In this document: positions 9,176 through 19,300 of the stretch, one piece after another | How positions within the stretch are numbered: the first letter of the stretch is position 1 | Layout: each line of letters opens with the position of its first letter | DNA from: Mesorhizobium sp. BR1-1-16 | GTDB lineage: Bacteria; Pseudomonadota; Alphaproteobacteria; Rhizobiales; Kaistiaceae | Direction of reading: 5' to 3' | DNA length: 64,000 nucleotides | Assembly: GCF_020165495.1 (NCBI RefSeq) | Contig: NZ_JAIUIE010000006.1 | Coordinates: 124,001 to 188,000 of the forward strand | The notes under the pieces: model-generated | What the model was told of the DNA's origin: nothing | The model's input: the letters and a program-made list of their open reading frames with translations, nothing else | The model's database searches: none | Made by a program: the position numbers and the translations under genes

Positions 9176-9509
9176 GAACAACCCCTGGCTCGGTGGCTTT
9201 GCGGCGCGGAATATAGCGATGCACTCGCCCGAGGACAACAGCCGTGGAATCTGTTTGTCATACGTTGGATTTTCCCGAGAAGGCCTCTCATAAACGCCGG
9301 CTAACCACCATATAAGACCGAGGTTTTCGGGCATCGCGCCAAAAGCGTCGACGCGCATGCCACCGCAGGCGCGGTCACGCCGCAAACCGCTCCGGGCCGG
9401 CGATTCGATCGCGGCATGTCTCGCTTGGGAGAGGGTTTGTTAAGGATGACGAACGCTTAATGGCCGCTTGAGCCGCCGCCACGATTGCTCCGCCGAAAAG
9501 GACGCGCCC
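9176..9509. other. Divergent intergenic region dksA / FlgN-like gene
   Basis: These 334 bases hold two divergent promoters. The stretch near 9437-9460 is AT-rich for this genome and contains TTAAG, eleven bases, CTTAA, an imperfect inverted pair with the wrong spacing for a standard CtrA site. Nothing looks coding. Confidence 0.4.
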
Positions 9510-9989
9510 ATGCCCACGCATGCCATCCAGCCGATCTCAGCCGACCTTGCGATGGTTTCGACCCGCGAGGCAGCCGTTGCCGTCTGTGCCGCGATCGAGA
9601 CGACCATGGAATCCTTGTTGCAGCTCATCGAAGCCGAGAGCGTGCTGCTGCGGGCCGGCAAGACGGTCGCCGCTGCGGCGCTCGACGCACGCAAGAACGA
9701 CTTCGCCGCCGCCTATCTCAATGATCTCGCAGTGCTGCGCGAGGTCGGGCCGGAACTCGAAGCCTTAGCCCCCGACGCTGTCGATCGTCTCCGGCGGCTG
9801 CATGAGGAGTTCGTTTCGGTGCTGCAGATCGACATGGCGGCGCTCGCCACGGCCCGCGCGGCAGCCGAGCCGCTTCCGACGCGCCTTCCGAACGGCCGCG
9901 GTCCTATCGCCGACGGACGGCCCCTGCCGCGCCTCGACCGGATCGGCCGCCACATCCCACAGCGTCTCGCCTCCAGCAGCCGCCGCTGA
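9510..9989 (+). CDS. Helical protein, possibly a FlgN-type flagellar chaperone
   Basis: A 159-residue, mostly alpha-helical protein without signal peptide or membrane segment. The first 110 residues read as long amphipathic helices (AVCAAIETTMESLLQLIEAE; ALDARKNDFAAAYLNDLAVL; VDRLRRLHEEFVSVLQIDMA), like FlgN-type export chaperones and the alphaproteobacterial flagellar proteins named after them; the last 50 are a Pro/Arg-rich tail. The neighbouring convergent gene is flbT, which supports a flagellar link, but I cannot name it with certainty. ATG at 9510 has AAGGA about nine bases upstream. The two genes' 3' ends are only nine bases apart. Confidence 0.6.
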   Translation: MPTHAIQPISADLAMVSTREAAVAVCAAIETTMESLLQLIEAESVLLRAGKTVAAAALDARKNDFAAAYLNDLAVLREVGPELEALAPDAVDRLRRLHEEFVSVLQIDMAALATARAAAEPLPTRLPNGRGPIADGRPLPRLDRIGRHIPQRLASSSRR

Positions 9990-9998
9990 CCGTCGGCG

Positions 9999-10388
9999 TT
10001 AGCTCGCCTTCGCCAGCGCCGTATCAACATCGTGCAGGATGAGCCGCTGCGCCTCCCGCATCGCGCGATAGAGCTGCCCGCTGTGAAGCTGCCGCTCGAT
10101 CGCCTCGACGAGCGGCCGGCACGCTGGTTCGGCAGCGACGATCTCGCGGGTCAACCGCGTGATTTCAGGCAGGAAGCGGCTCGCGTCACGCGAGAGATAC
10201 ATCGACTGCATCGCGAGATAGAGCCGTTTGGGCAGGGAATTGGCCGCCTCGGGCGCCATCATGTCGCGTTCGCGCAGAACCGGCGCATCGCCCTCGATGC
10301 AGAGGCGGGTTCGGCCGCCCTGATTGACGATCACGAGGTCGCCGAGCAACACCCGTTCGCCTGCCTTGAGCTCCAGTTTAAGCGCCAT
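9999..10388 (-). CDS. flbT: Flagellar regulator FlbT
   Basis: A 129-residue FlbT-family protein. The N-terminus LKLELKAGERVLLGDLVIVN, then a strand-rich part leading to APVLRERDMM and KRLYLAMQSMYL, follows the FlbT pattern (LKAGERIFINGAVL; LLENHVL; LRQLYFIAQMIL). In Caulobacter FlbT destabilises or represses translation of flagellin mRNA; in rhizobia and Brucella it can act positively. ATG at 10388 has AGGAGA six bases upstream. It is separate from any flaF or flagellin gene in this window, which is unusual since flbT commonly neighbours flaF. Confidence 0.75.
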   Translation of the reverse strand: MALKLELKAGERVLLGDLVIVNQGGRTRLCIEGDAPVLRERDMMAPEAANSLPKRLYLAMQSMYLSRDASRFLPEITRLTREIVAAEPACRPLVEAIERQLHSGQLYRAMREAQRLILHDVDTALAKAS

Positions 10389-10758
10389 CGGTCGTTCTCC
10401 TGACAGCAGCGCCTCGGCGCCGGAATCGGGCACGAATCGCGTCCCGACGGCACAAACGCTAAGTCCATATTCCTTAATCACGGGTCAGCGGAAATGGTGG
10501 CTTTTGAATGAACGAAGCCAACACGCCGCCTCGTCGGACGCTTCATTCGAGCCCATACGGCCGCGCGATCGTCGTCGCGATCAACCATTCGCCGCCGCTC
10601 CGGGGGCGATGCCATGTCGACAGCATGGCCGGCGGCGGCGTGCGCACGCTCGGCTACTCAGCGGCCGTTCGACCGCGGCCGGGTTTCGTGCTAGGAGCGC
10701 CGCTCGGCCGCAAGGTCGGCGGCACATTGCCGGGACGAAACAAGTGCGGTCACGATAA
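10389..10758. other. Divergent intergenic region flbT / sixA-like gene
   Basis: These 370 bases presumably carry both promoters. An open frame on the plus strand from 10508 exists, but it runs through the start of the sixA-like gene in another phase and has no family resemblance, so I treat it as non-coding. No clear repeat or operator is seen. Confidence 0.4.
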
Positions 10759-11304
10759 ATGCGCCTTTTGCTCCTCCGCCACGCGAAGTCGGCCTGGGAT
10801 GTTCCGGGCGCTCCCGATTTCGACCGGCCGCTCGCGCCCCGCGGCCGGCGCGCCGCGACGATGATCGGCGAACATCTGGCGGCGCATCGGCTTCTGCCGG
10901 ACCGCATTCTCTGTTCCTCGTCGCGCCGCACGCGTGAGACCTTGATCGGGCTTCTGCCTGTCATTGCGAGCGACCTCGAAATCCGCATCACGCGCGATCT
11001 CTATGAAGTAACGGCTGCCGCCTATGCCGATTGCATCGCGGCGCTCGGCGGATCGGCGCGGACTCTGCTGGTCATCGGCCATAATCCCTCGGTCCAGGAA
11101 TGCGCGCTCGAATTGATCGGCAGCGGCAATCCGGCATTGCGGGACGAGATCGGCGAGAAGTTCCCGACCGCCGGCCTCGCCGTGATCGATTTCGAGCACC
11201 ACAAATGGTCGGAACTGCGCCCGCGCACCGGCCGCGTCGTCGCCTTCTTCCGGCCGCGCGAGCTTGAGATCGTCGGATCGGAGCCGCCTTCCGACGACGA
11301 ATAG
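10759..11304 (+). CDS. SixA-like phosphohistidine phosphatase (histidine phosphatase superfamily)
   Basis: A 181-residue cytoplasmic phosphatase of the branch 1 histidine-phosphatase fold. The catalytic RHG-type motif is LLLRHAKSAW, as in SixA (RHGDA) and alphaproteobacterial relatives (RHAKS); the second catalytic His is in LLVIGHNPSVQE, and CSSSRRTRETL matches the conserved Arg/Thr segment. SixA removes phosphate from Hpt or phosphotransferase histidines; the true substrate here is unknown, though an Hpt protein is encoded 5 kb away. It is followed on the same strand by ycjX, 97 bases on, and they may be co-transcribed. Confidence 0.85.
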   Translation: MRLLLLRHAKSAWDVPGAPDFDRPLAPRGRRAATMIGEHLAAHRLLPDRILCSSSRRTRETLIGLLPVIASDLEIRITRDLYEVTAAAYADCIAALGGSARTLLVIGHNPSVQECALELIGSGNPALRDEIGEKFPTAGLAVIDFEHHKWSELRPRTGRVVAFFRPRELEIVGSEPPSDDE

Positions 11305-11401
11305 CCCTTCCGCCAGCCCGGCGCGGTTCCTACATCCTCGCTGGCCCGCGGCCGCGCGATGCTGTGGCGTGACGTCAATTCTGGCAACGGATGGACTGCG
11401 A

Positions 11402-12862
11402 TTGAACCTCTCGAGCCTTGCCGACGAAGCCCGCCTCGCCTTCACGACGCTGGGAGACCGCGCAACCGACATCGTCAATCCAACAGTCCGCCTCGGCGTC
11501 ACCGGCCTCGCGCGGGCCGGCAAGACAGTGTTCATCACGGCGCTGGTGCACAATCTCGTCCATGGCGGCCGCCTGCCGGTCTTTCGCGCCTATGCGACCG
11601 GGCGCGTCACTGGCGCCCGGCTCGAGCCGCAGCCTGACGACGACGTTCCGCGCTTCGACTACGAGGATCACGTTCGCGCGCTGGTCGAAGAGCGCATCTG
11701 GCCCGAATCGACGCGCCGGATCAGCGAGCTCCGCCTGTCGATCGCCTATGAATCGGCGTCCTTCCTGCGCCAGCGTCTCGGCTCGGGCACGCTGAACCTC
11801 GACATCGTCGACTATCCCGGCGAGTGGCTGCTCGATCTGCCGCTGCTCGCCAAGGACTACGCAGCATGGTCGCGCGAGGCGATCGCCCTGGCTCGCCGCC
11901 CCGGCCGGCCGCCGGCGGCCGCGGCCTTCCTGGCGCGGGCCGAAACCGTTGATCCCGCAGGCGCCGAGGATGAAACGGTGGCGCGCGAACTCGCGGCGCT
12001 GTTCACGGACTATCTGCGCGCCTGCCGGGCCGACGAGCATGCGCTCTCGACGCTGCCGCCTGGCCGCTTCCTGATGCCCGGCGATCTCGACGGCTCCCCG
12101 GCGCTGACTTTCTGTCCCCTGCCCGGCGAGGTCGCCGATCCACCAGCGGGATCACTCGGACGGATGATGGCCCGGCGCTACGAGGCCTATAAGTCGGTCG
12201 TCGTGAAGCCGTTCTTCCGTGATCACTTTGCCCGCCTCGACCGCCAGATCGTGCTGGTCGATGCGCTCAACGCGCTGAATGCCGGCCCTGCCGCCGTCGC
12301 CGACCTATCCACGGCCATGACGGAAATCCTCGGCAGCTATCGTCCCGGCGCCACGTCCTGGCTCGGCAGCCTATTCACACGCCGCATCGATCGCATCCTG
12401 ATCGGCGCGACCAAGGCTGACCATCTCCATCACGCGGATCACGACCGGCTCGAACGCATCCTCGGCCATTTGCTGGCACCTGCCATCGGCCGGGCGGAAG
12501 AGGCCGGCGCGCGGGTCGAGATCGCGGCGCTCGCCTCTGTCCGGGCCACCCGCGAAGGCGTCGTCACCGCCGGCACCCAGAAACTGCCCTCGATCATCGG
12601 CACGCCGCTCGCCGGCGAGTTCTTCGAAGGTGAGACCTTCGACGGCAGAACGGAAATCGCGTTCTTTCCCGGGGACTTGCCGCGAAATCCGGGTGAAACG
12701 CTGGAAGGCGTTGATTCAATCTCTCAGCGAACGTCACCGCTTCGCTTCGTACGTTTCCGGCCACCCGCACTTGAACGGACCGCCGAAGGCATGAAGCTGT
12801 CGCTTCCGCATATCCGCCTCGACCGCGCGCTCGAATTCCTGATCGGAGACCGCCTGGCATGA
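11402..12862 (+). CDS. ycjX: YcjX-family P-loop GTPase-like protein
   Basis: A 486-residue member of the YcjX (DUF463) family of nucleotide-binding proteins. The Walker A motif is GLARAGKTVFITAL near residue 45, the switch region DIVDYPGEWLLDLPLL follows, VLVDALNAL is present, and ILIGATKADHLHH supplies the base-recognition TKAD motif. A TTG start at 11402 is proposed: GGATGG lies about eight bases upstream, the family normally starts here, and the only upstream ATG (11264) lies inside the preceding gene. The stop overlaps the next start as ATGA, the usual ycjX-ycjF coupling. In enterobacteria the pair is induced by stress (psp regulon); the biochemical role is unknown. Confidence 0.88.
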   Translation: MNLSSLADEARLAFTTLGDRATDIVNPTVRLGVTGLARAGKTVFITALVHNLVHGGRLPVFRAYATGRVTGARLEPQPDDDVPRFDYEDHVRALVEERIWPESTRRISELRLSIAYESASFLRQRLGSGTLNLDIVDYPGEWLLDLPLLAKDYAAWSREAIALARRPGRPPAAAAFLARAETVDPAGAEDETVARELAALFTDYLRACRADEHALSTLPPGRFLMPGDLDGSPALTFCPLPGEVADPPAGSLGRMMARRYEAYKSVVVKPFFRDHFARLDRQIVLVDALNALNAGPAAVADLSTAMTEILGSYRPGATSWLGSLFTRRIDRILIGATKADHLHHADHDRLERILGHLLAPAIGRAEEAGARVEIAALASVRATREGVVTAGTQKLPSIIGTPLAGEFFEGETFDGRTEIAFFPGDLPRNPGETLEGVDSISQRTSPLRFVRFRPPALERTAEGMKLSLPHIRLDRALEFLIGDRLA

Positions 12863-13884
12863 CCGTCGAGTACCCACGCCGGCCGGCCGCCTTCCGTCTT
12901 GACCGCGTCCGCGTCACCGATGATCCCGACGCGGCGCTGCGTCCCTCGGACCAGCCTGTGGTACTGACAGAGCCCGACGACGAGCCGGTTCCCGTCGTAC
13001 TGCCGAAGCTGCGCCGCCGCATGCGCTGGTCGGATATCCTTTTCTCGGCGTTGGGCGTGCTCGTGTCGCTCGGTATCGGGCTCGCCATCGACCGCCTGAT
13101 CCGCGATCTGTTCGAGCGCGCGGATTGGCTGGGCTGGATCGCCGTCGGCGCCGCGGCGCTGGCCGCAGTTGCCGTTGCGGCGATCTCCATTCGCGAAATC
13201 GCCGGCTTGATGCGGCTCCGGCGCATCAACCGCATCCGCGATGATGCCGAAGCCGCGTCGCGGCGCGACGATCGCAAGGCCGCCCGGGCGGTGGTGCGCG
13301 ACCTCGCCGATCTCTACGGCGAACGTCCGGAAACCGCGAAAGGTCGCTCCAATCTTGCCGGCCACGCCGACGAGATCATCGACGGGCGCGACCTGATCGG
13401 GCTCGCCGAACGCGAACTGCTCGCCAACTTCGATACTGCCGCCAAGAGCCTCGTCCTCGCGAGCGCGAAGCGCGTCACGGTGGTGACGGCAATCTCACCG
13501 CGCGCTGCCGTCGATGTACTGTTCGTGCTCGTCTCGGCGCTGCGGTTGATCCGCCAGCTCGGCCAGCTCTATGGCGGCAGGCCCGGTACGCTCGGCTTCC
13601 TGCGCCTGGCACGGCTCGTGGTCGGCCATCTCGCGGTGACCGGCGGCATGGCGGCCGGCGATTCGCTGGTGCAGCAGGTGCTCGGACACGGATTGGCGGC
13701 GCGCCTCTCGGCGCGGCTCGGCGAGGGCGTCATCAACGGCATCCTGACCGCACGCGTCGGGATCGCGGCGATCGAGGTCTGCCGCCCGCTGCCATTCCAA
13801 TCGGAAAAGCCGCCGGCGATGGCGGATTTCATGGCGGAACTCGCCCGCATCAATCCGGGCAAAAGCCGGCCGGCGGAAGAGTGA
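12859..13884 (+). CDS. ycjF: YcjF / TIGR01620 membrane protein (DUF697)
   Basis: A 341-residue inner-membrane protein. After an acidic N-terminal arm of about 55 residues come two transmembrane helices (about residues 60-77 and 89-108), a charged linker, and the DUF697 domain (about 190-310) with the hydrophobic segment AAVDVLFVLVSALRLIRQL. The start overlaps the ycjX stop as ATGA, indicating translational coupling. The family is thought to act with YcjX at the membrane, but no activity is established. Confidence 0.88.
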   Translation: MTVEYPRRPAAFRLDRVRVTDDPDAALRPSDQPVVLTEPDDEPVPVVLPKLRRRMRWSDILFSALGVLVSLGIGLAIDRLIRDLFERADWLGWIAVGAAALAAVAVAAISIREIAGLMRLRRINRIRDDAEAASRRDDRKAARAVVRDLADLYGERPETAKGRSNLAGHADEIIDGRDLIGLAERELLANFDTAAKSLVLASAKRVTVVTAISPRAAVDVLFVLVSALRLIRQLGQLYGGRPGTLGFLRLARLVVGHLAVTGGMAAGDSLVQQVLGHGLAARLSARLGEGVINGILTARVGIAAIEVCRPLPFQSEKPPAMADFMAELARINPGKSRPAEE

Positions 13885-13890
13885 GGCGCG

Positions 13891-14058
13891 TCAGCGCGGC
13901 TTGTTGTCGGCCGCGAGGTGACGTCCATACTCGCGATCGCGCTCGTCGCGCTTCTGGACGAGCTCCTCATAGGCCCGCTTCGCATCTTCGGAGAGCGAAA
14001 CGCGCTTCACCGGCGCCTTCTTGCGCGGCGGCTGCTTCTGGAAAGTCTCGTTGGCCAT
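13891..14058 (-). CDS. Small basic protein of unknown function
   Basis: A 55-residue highly charged protein: a Lys/Arg/Pro-rich N-terminal part (QKQPPRKKAPVKR), then an amphipathic helix (LSEDAKRAYEELVQKRDERDREYGRHL). The codon pattern of the helix looks genuine. The start is uncertain: ATG at 14058 has no strong ribosome site, and a GTG at 14103 is possible. The gene is convergent with ycjF, the stop being seven bases from the ycjF stop, and upstream of the ferredoxin reductase gene on the same strand. I do not recognise a family. Confidence 0.5.
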   Translation of the reverse strand: MANETFQKQPPRKKAPVKRVSLSEDAKRAYEELVQKRDERDREYGRHLAADNKPR

Positions 14059-14181
14059 GCTCTGCTGTGCTCCGGGGCTGTCCGCCGGCAGACTAGAGGA
14101 CACGCCCCGACGAAGCGAGCGACTGCGGAGACATCGCGCGATCTCTCCGGAGGTGCGGCAACGATGCCACGCCTTTTCGCC

Positions 14182-15661
<1,480 letters not shown>

Positions 15662-15755
15662 GAGAACCGGTGCGAGATCGAGGGGAATGGCGATGTTGCG
15701 CCGCGACGCAGTCTCTTAGGCGATTTTTGATCCTCGTGCCAAGCGACGGGACGCC

Positions 15756-16079
15756 TCAGGCCGGCGGTTCGGCAAGAGCGGCGCGAAGACGCCGCAGTGC
15801 CTCGACGAGCCGATCGGCGGACGAACCGTCCTCTACCTCTGCCGCAAGAGCCGCAACCTCGGCAGCGCCGATCCCCAATGCCGCGCCGCGCAGCCTGTGC
15901 GCGGCGGCGCGCTGCTCCGCAGCATCCGCAAGGCCCGCAATCTGCTCACCGCCCGGCAGGATTTCCCGCCCGAAAAGGGCCAGCAACTCGGTGGCGAGAA
16001 CCCTGTCACCACCAGCGTTTGCCAACAAAGCAAGGTGATCGAGGACTGGCAAACCCTTGTCCGGCACGATCTTGTTCAT
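15756..16079 (-). CDS. Hpt domain protein
   Basis: A 107-residue single-domain histidine phosphotransfer protein. The helical bundle contains the phosphoacceptor motif AAAHRLRGAALGIGA with His61 (canonical HxLKG, here HRLRG), followed by a second helix (VAALAAEVED). Free Hpt proteins shuttle phosphate between hybrid kinases and response regulators. It lies divergently from the GPR gene. No adjacent kinase is present; hybrid CckA is in the window but normally uses ChpT. ATG at 16079 gives a complete domain; longer frames upstream lack homology. Confidence 0.8.
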   Translation of the reverse strand: MNKIVPDKGLPVLDHLALLANAGGDRVLATELLALFGREILPGGEQIAGLADAAEQRAAAHRLRGAALGIGAAEVAALAAEVEDGSSADRLVEALRRLRAALAEPPA

Positions 16080-16391
16080 GGACGGACCTTTGGGCTGCGA
16101 GCCGCCCGCGACGAGGTGAGCGCGCCCTCCAGCCTGTTGAAAGCCCGCGTCAGGCGGCCCGGCTTCCTTGTATGCACTGCACGAATGTGCCAAAAGGTGA
16201 AGTGGTGGGCAAGGGTGTGGAGGCCACTCCATCCTGCAGTATGCAGGGGGAGAACGGCGGATCCACGGCGCGGACGGCGAGACCCTTTGGGGCTTCCAAC
16301 CGTCAGCACCTGGACATCCTCGTGCTTTCGGCGAATCACAGCTCGCCGAAGCGGCCGGTGCAGTATCGAGTACGGACGCGAGGCTTAAAGA
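16080..16391. other. Divergent intergenic region hpt / GPR gene
   Basis: These 312 bases carry the promoters of both genes. A small palindrome CTGCA-GTA-TGCAG lies near 16233-16245. GAGG about ten bases before 16392 is a reasonable ribosome site for the GPR gene. I see no coding sequence or RNA gene. Confidence 0.4.
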
Positions 16392-19300
16392 ATGGTGAAT
16401 ACTCCGAAGTCCAAGGACCCGGCGGACGCAGTTCTCTCCGCCGTGGAGGAGGCGCTCCGGATCGATCCCGCCGCTTCGGCCGCCGAACCCGGCCGAGAGG
16501 CCGCCCAGGGCGGACCGCGCGATCGGCGGCTCGAAATGCCCCGTATCAACGAGCCGCTCCGCGCGACCGGACAGGCGCCGAACCAGGCGCCCCGCAGGGC
16601 CGATTCACCTCGTAAGGCCGACAGCCCGGCAGCGCCCCGCGGCGGCGCACCTAAGGTCGACGCCCAGTCGCGCGACGGCTCGGAAGAAGGCGCCCAGCGC
16701 CCCCGCCGCGTCGACCGCAAGGGCCGCGCACCGGCCAATGATGACCGCCGCGTCGCCGGCGCCAGCCTGCCTGCCCGCCGCCCGTCCCGCGTGATCTATC
16801 CCGTCGCAGCCGCGCTTTCCCTCCTCTGGATCGCCGCGATGTTCGTGTTCCTGACCTCTTCGGGCGTTGATCCGCTCGCCGGGGCCAGCGGCCTTGGCGC
16901 CGCCCAGTTTGCCAATGTCGTGCTCGCCTTCGTGCTGCCGCTTGGCATCATCTGGGGCATCGCGATGATGGTCGCCCGCGCCCAGGAAATGCGCATTGCC
17001 GCGCGTTCGATCTCCGAAGTCGCCGCCCGGCTCGCCGAGCCCGAAGACGCAGCGACCGATTCCGTCGTCATGGTCAGCCAGGCCATCCGCCGCGAAGTCG
17101 CCGCCATGGGCGACGGCATCGAGCGGGCCCTCGCCCGCGCCAGCGAACTCGAACTGCTCGTCCACAGCGAAGTGGCGGCGCTCGAGCGCTCCTATTCCGA
17201 CAACGAGCTGCGCATGCGCGGTCTCATCGACGACCTCGCCAATCAGCGCGAGGCAATCGTCGTCAATTCCGAGCGGGTACGCTCCTCGATCGTTTCCGCG
17301 CAGGAGACGCTCGGCAAGGATCTCCGCGAGGCTGGCGAACAGATCGCCAGCCATGTCATCGAATCTGGCACGCGCGTGACAACCGCCCTCGCCGATCGCG
17401 GCCAGCAGATCACCGTCACCCTTTCCGCGGCCGGCGACGACATGATCGACAAGCTGTCCGTGCGCGGCGACGATCTCGTCAGCCGCCTCACGGGCGCCGT
17501 AGGCGAAGTGACCGAAACGCTGTCGCGTACCGGTGCTGACGTGACCGACGCCCTGCTCGTCCGCTCGACCGACATCAACGAGACCCTCGAGATGACCGGC
17601 CGTGCCATGGCCGAGACAGTTGCCGAGCGCGGTCGCGAGGTTAACGACACCCTCGCCCGCATCACCGAGGAATTGGCGTCCGGTCTCGACCGTCGCACGA
17701 TCGACATCACGCGCTCGATCGCCCTCACCGGCAATCAGGTCGCCGAAACGATCTCGCATCACACCCGCGAAGTGAATGCGGCGCTGAAGTCCAACGCCGA
17801 TAGCCTCATCGTCGACCTCGCCTTGCGCGGGCAGGAAATCAACGAGAAGCTCGACGAGACCGGCACGCGCATCGCCGATACGATCAGCGCCAGCGGCGAC
17901 GACCTGGCCGGCCGGCTCGCCTCGACGGGCGACCGCATCCAGGATGCGATCTCGATCGATGGCGGCGGCCTCGCCGACCGGCTGAATGCCGCCGGCGACA
18001 TGATGGCGAACCTGCTCGAGGCACGCACCGTCGCGCTCCGCGAGACGATCGATGCCGCTTCCCACAGCGTCAACGAGACCTTCGACGCGCGCTCGAGCGA
18101 ACTGACCGAGCGCCTCGCCCAGGTTGGCGGCGAGGTGGCGAAGGCGATCACCATGCGTGGTCTCAAGATCAACGAGACCATCGTCACGTCGGGCTCGGAG
18201 ATCGCCGACACGATGGCCTCGCGCGCAGAGATGCTGCACGAGCGCTTCGTCACGGTGAGCCGTGAGGCCACCGAGACCATGGAGAGCCGTGGGACCGCGG
18301 TCTATGACCTCGTGATCACGACCAGCCAGCAGCTCAGCGAGACGATCGAGTCGCGCGGCACCGCCATCCATCAGCAGATCCTCGCATCCGGCAACCAGAT
18401 CGCCGAGACGATCGAGACCCGCGGCGTCGACGTGCACGAGCGCATCATCGCCTCCGGCTCGCGCCTGGCGGATGAGATCGCAAACCGCGCCGACGAAGCC
18501 CATGGCCGCATCGTCGCCTCGGGTTCGAGCCTCGCCGATGAGATTGCCGCCCGCGCCGACGAGGCGCATGGCCGCATCGTCACGTCCGGATCGGGCCTTG
18601 CCGAGGAAATTGGAGCGCGCGCCGAAGAAGTGCATGCCCGCATTATCGAATCGGGCTCCAGCCTCGCCAGCGCGATCGAGAACCGTGCCGACGCGGCGCA
18701 CAACCGGATCGTCACCTCCGGCACCAATCTCGTCAACGAGATCGAGAGCCGCGCAGGCGCCGTGCATGAGCGCATCGTCGCTTCCGGCTCGGGCCTCGTG
18801 AATGAGATCGCCAGTCAGGCGAGCGCCGTGCACGAGCATATCGTCGCCACCGGATCGACCCTCGCCGACGAAATCGAGAACCGCGCCAACACCGTGCATC
18901 AGCGCATCCTCGCAACCGGCGAGACGCTGGTCAGCGACATCGCCGGCCAGATCGGTGCCGTCCATGCGCAGGTCGTCACGTCCGGTTACAACGTCGCCAA
19001 CGAGATCGAAAACCGCGCCAGCGCGGTGCATGAGCGCATCGTTTCGTCGGGCTCGGCCTTTGTCGGCGAGATCACCGGCCAGGTCGAGGCGGTGCACGAG
19101 CGCATCGTCAACACCGGCGGCAACATCGTCGGCCAGATCGAGAGCCGCGCGACCGCGCTGCATGAGCAGATCCTTGCTTCGGGCGAGGCCCTTGCGGCCG
19201 ATATCGCCGGCCAGGTCGGTGCCGTGCATGAGCAGATCGTAACGGCAGGCGGCAGCGTCGCCGAGGAGATCGCCCGCCGCGGCGGAGCCGTTCATGCCGA

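Noticed and set aside
9440-9461. TTAAG...CTTAA pair considered as a CtrA site
   Set aside because: The spacing between the half-sites is 13 bases between TTAA words, not the required seven.
10508-10864. A 118-codon frame upstream of and into the sixA-like gene
   Set aside because: It overlaps the phosphatase start in another phase, has no family resemblance and no good ribosome site.
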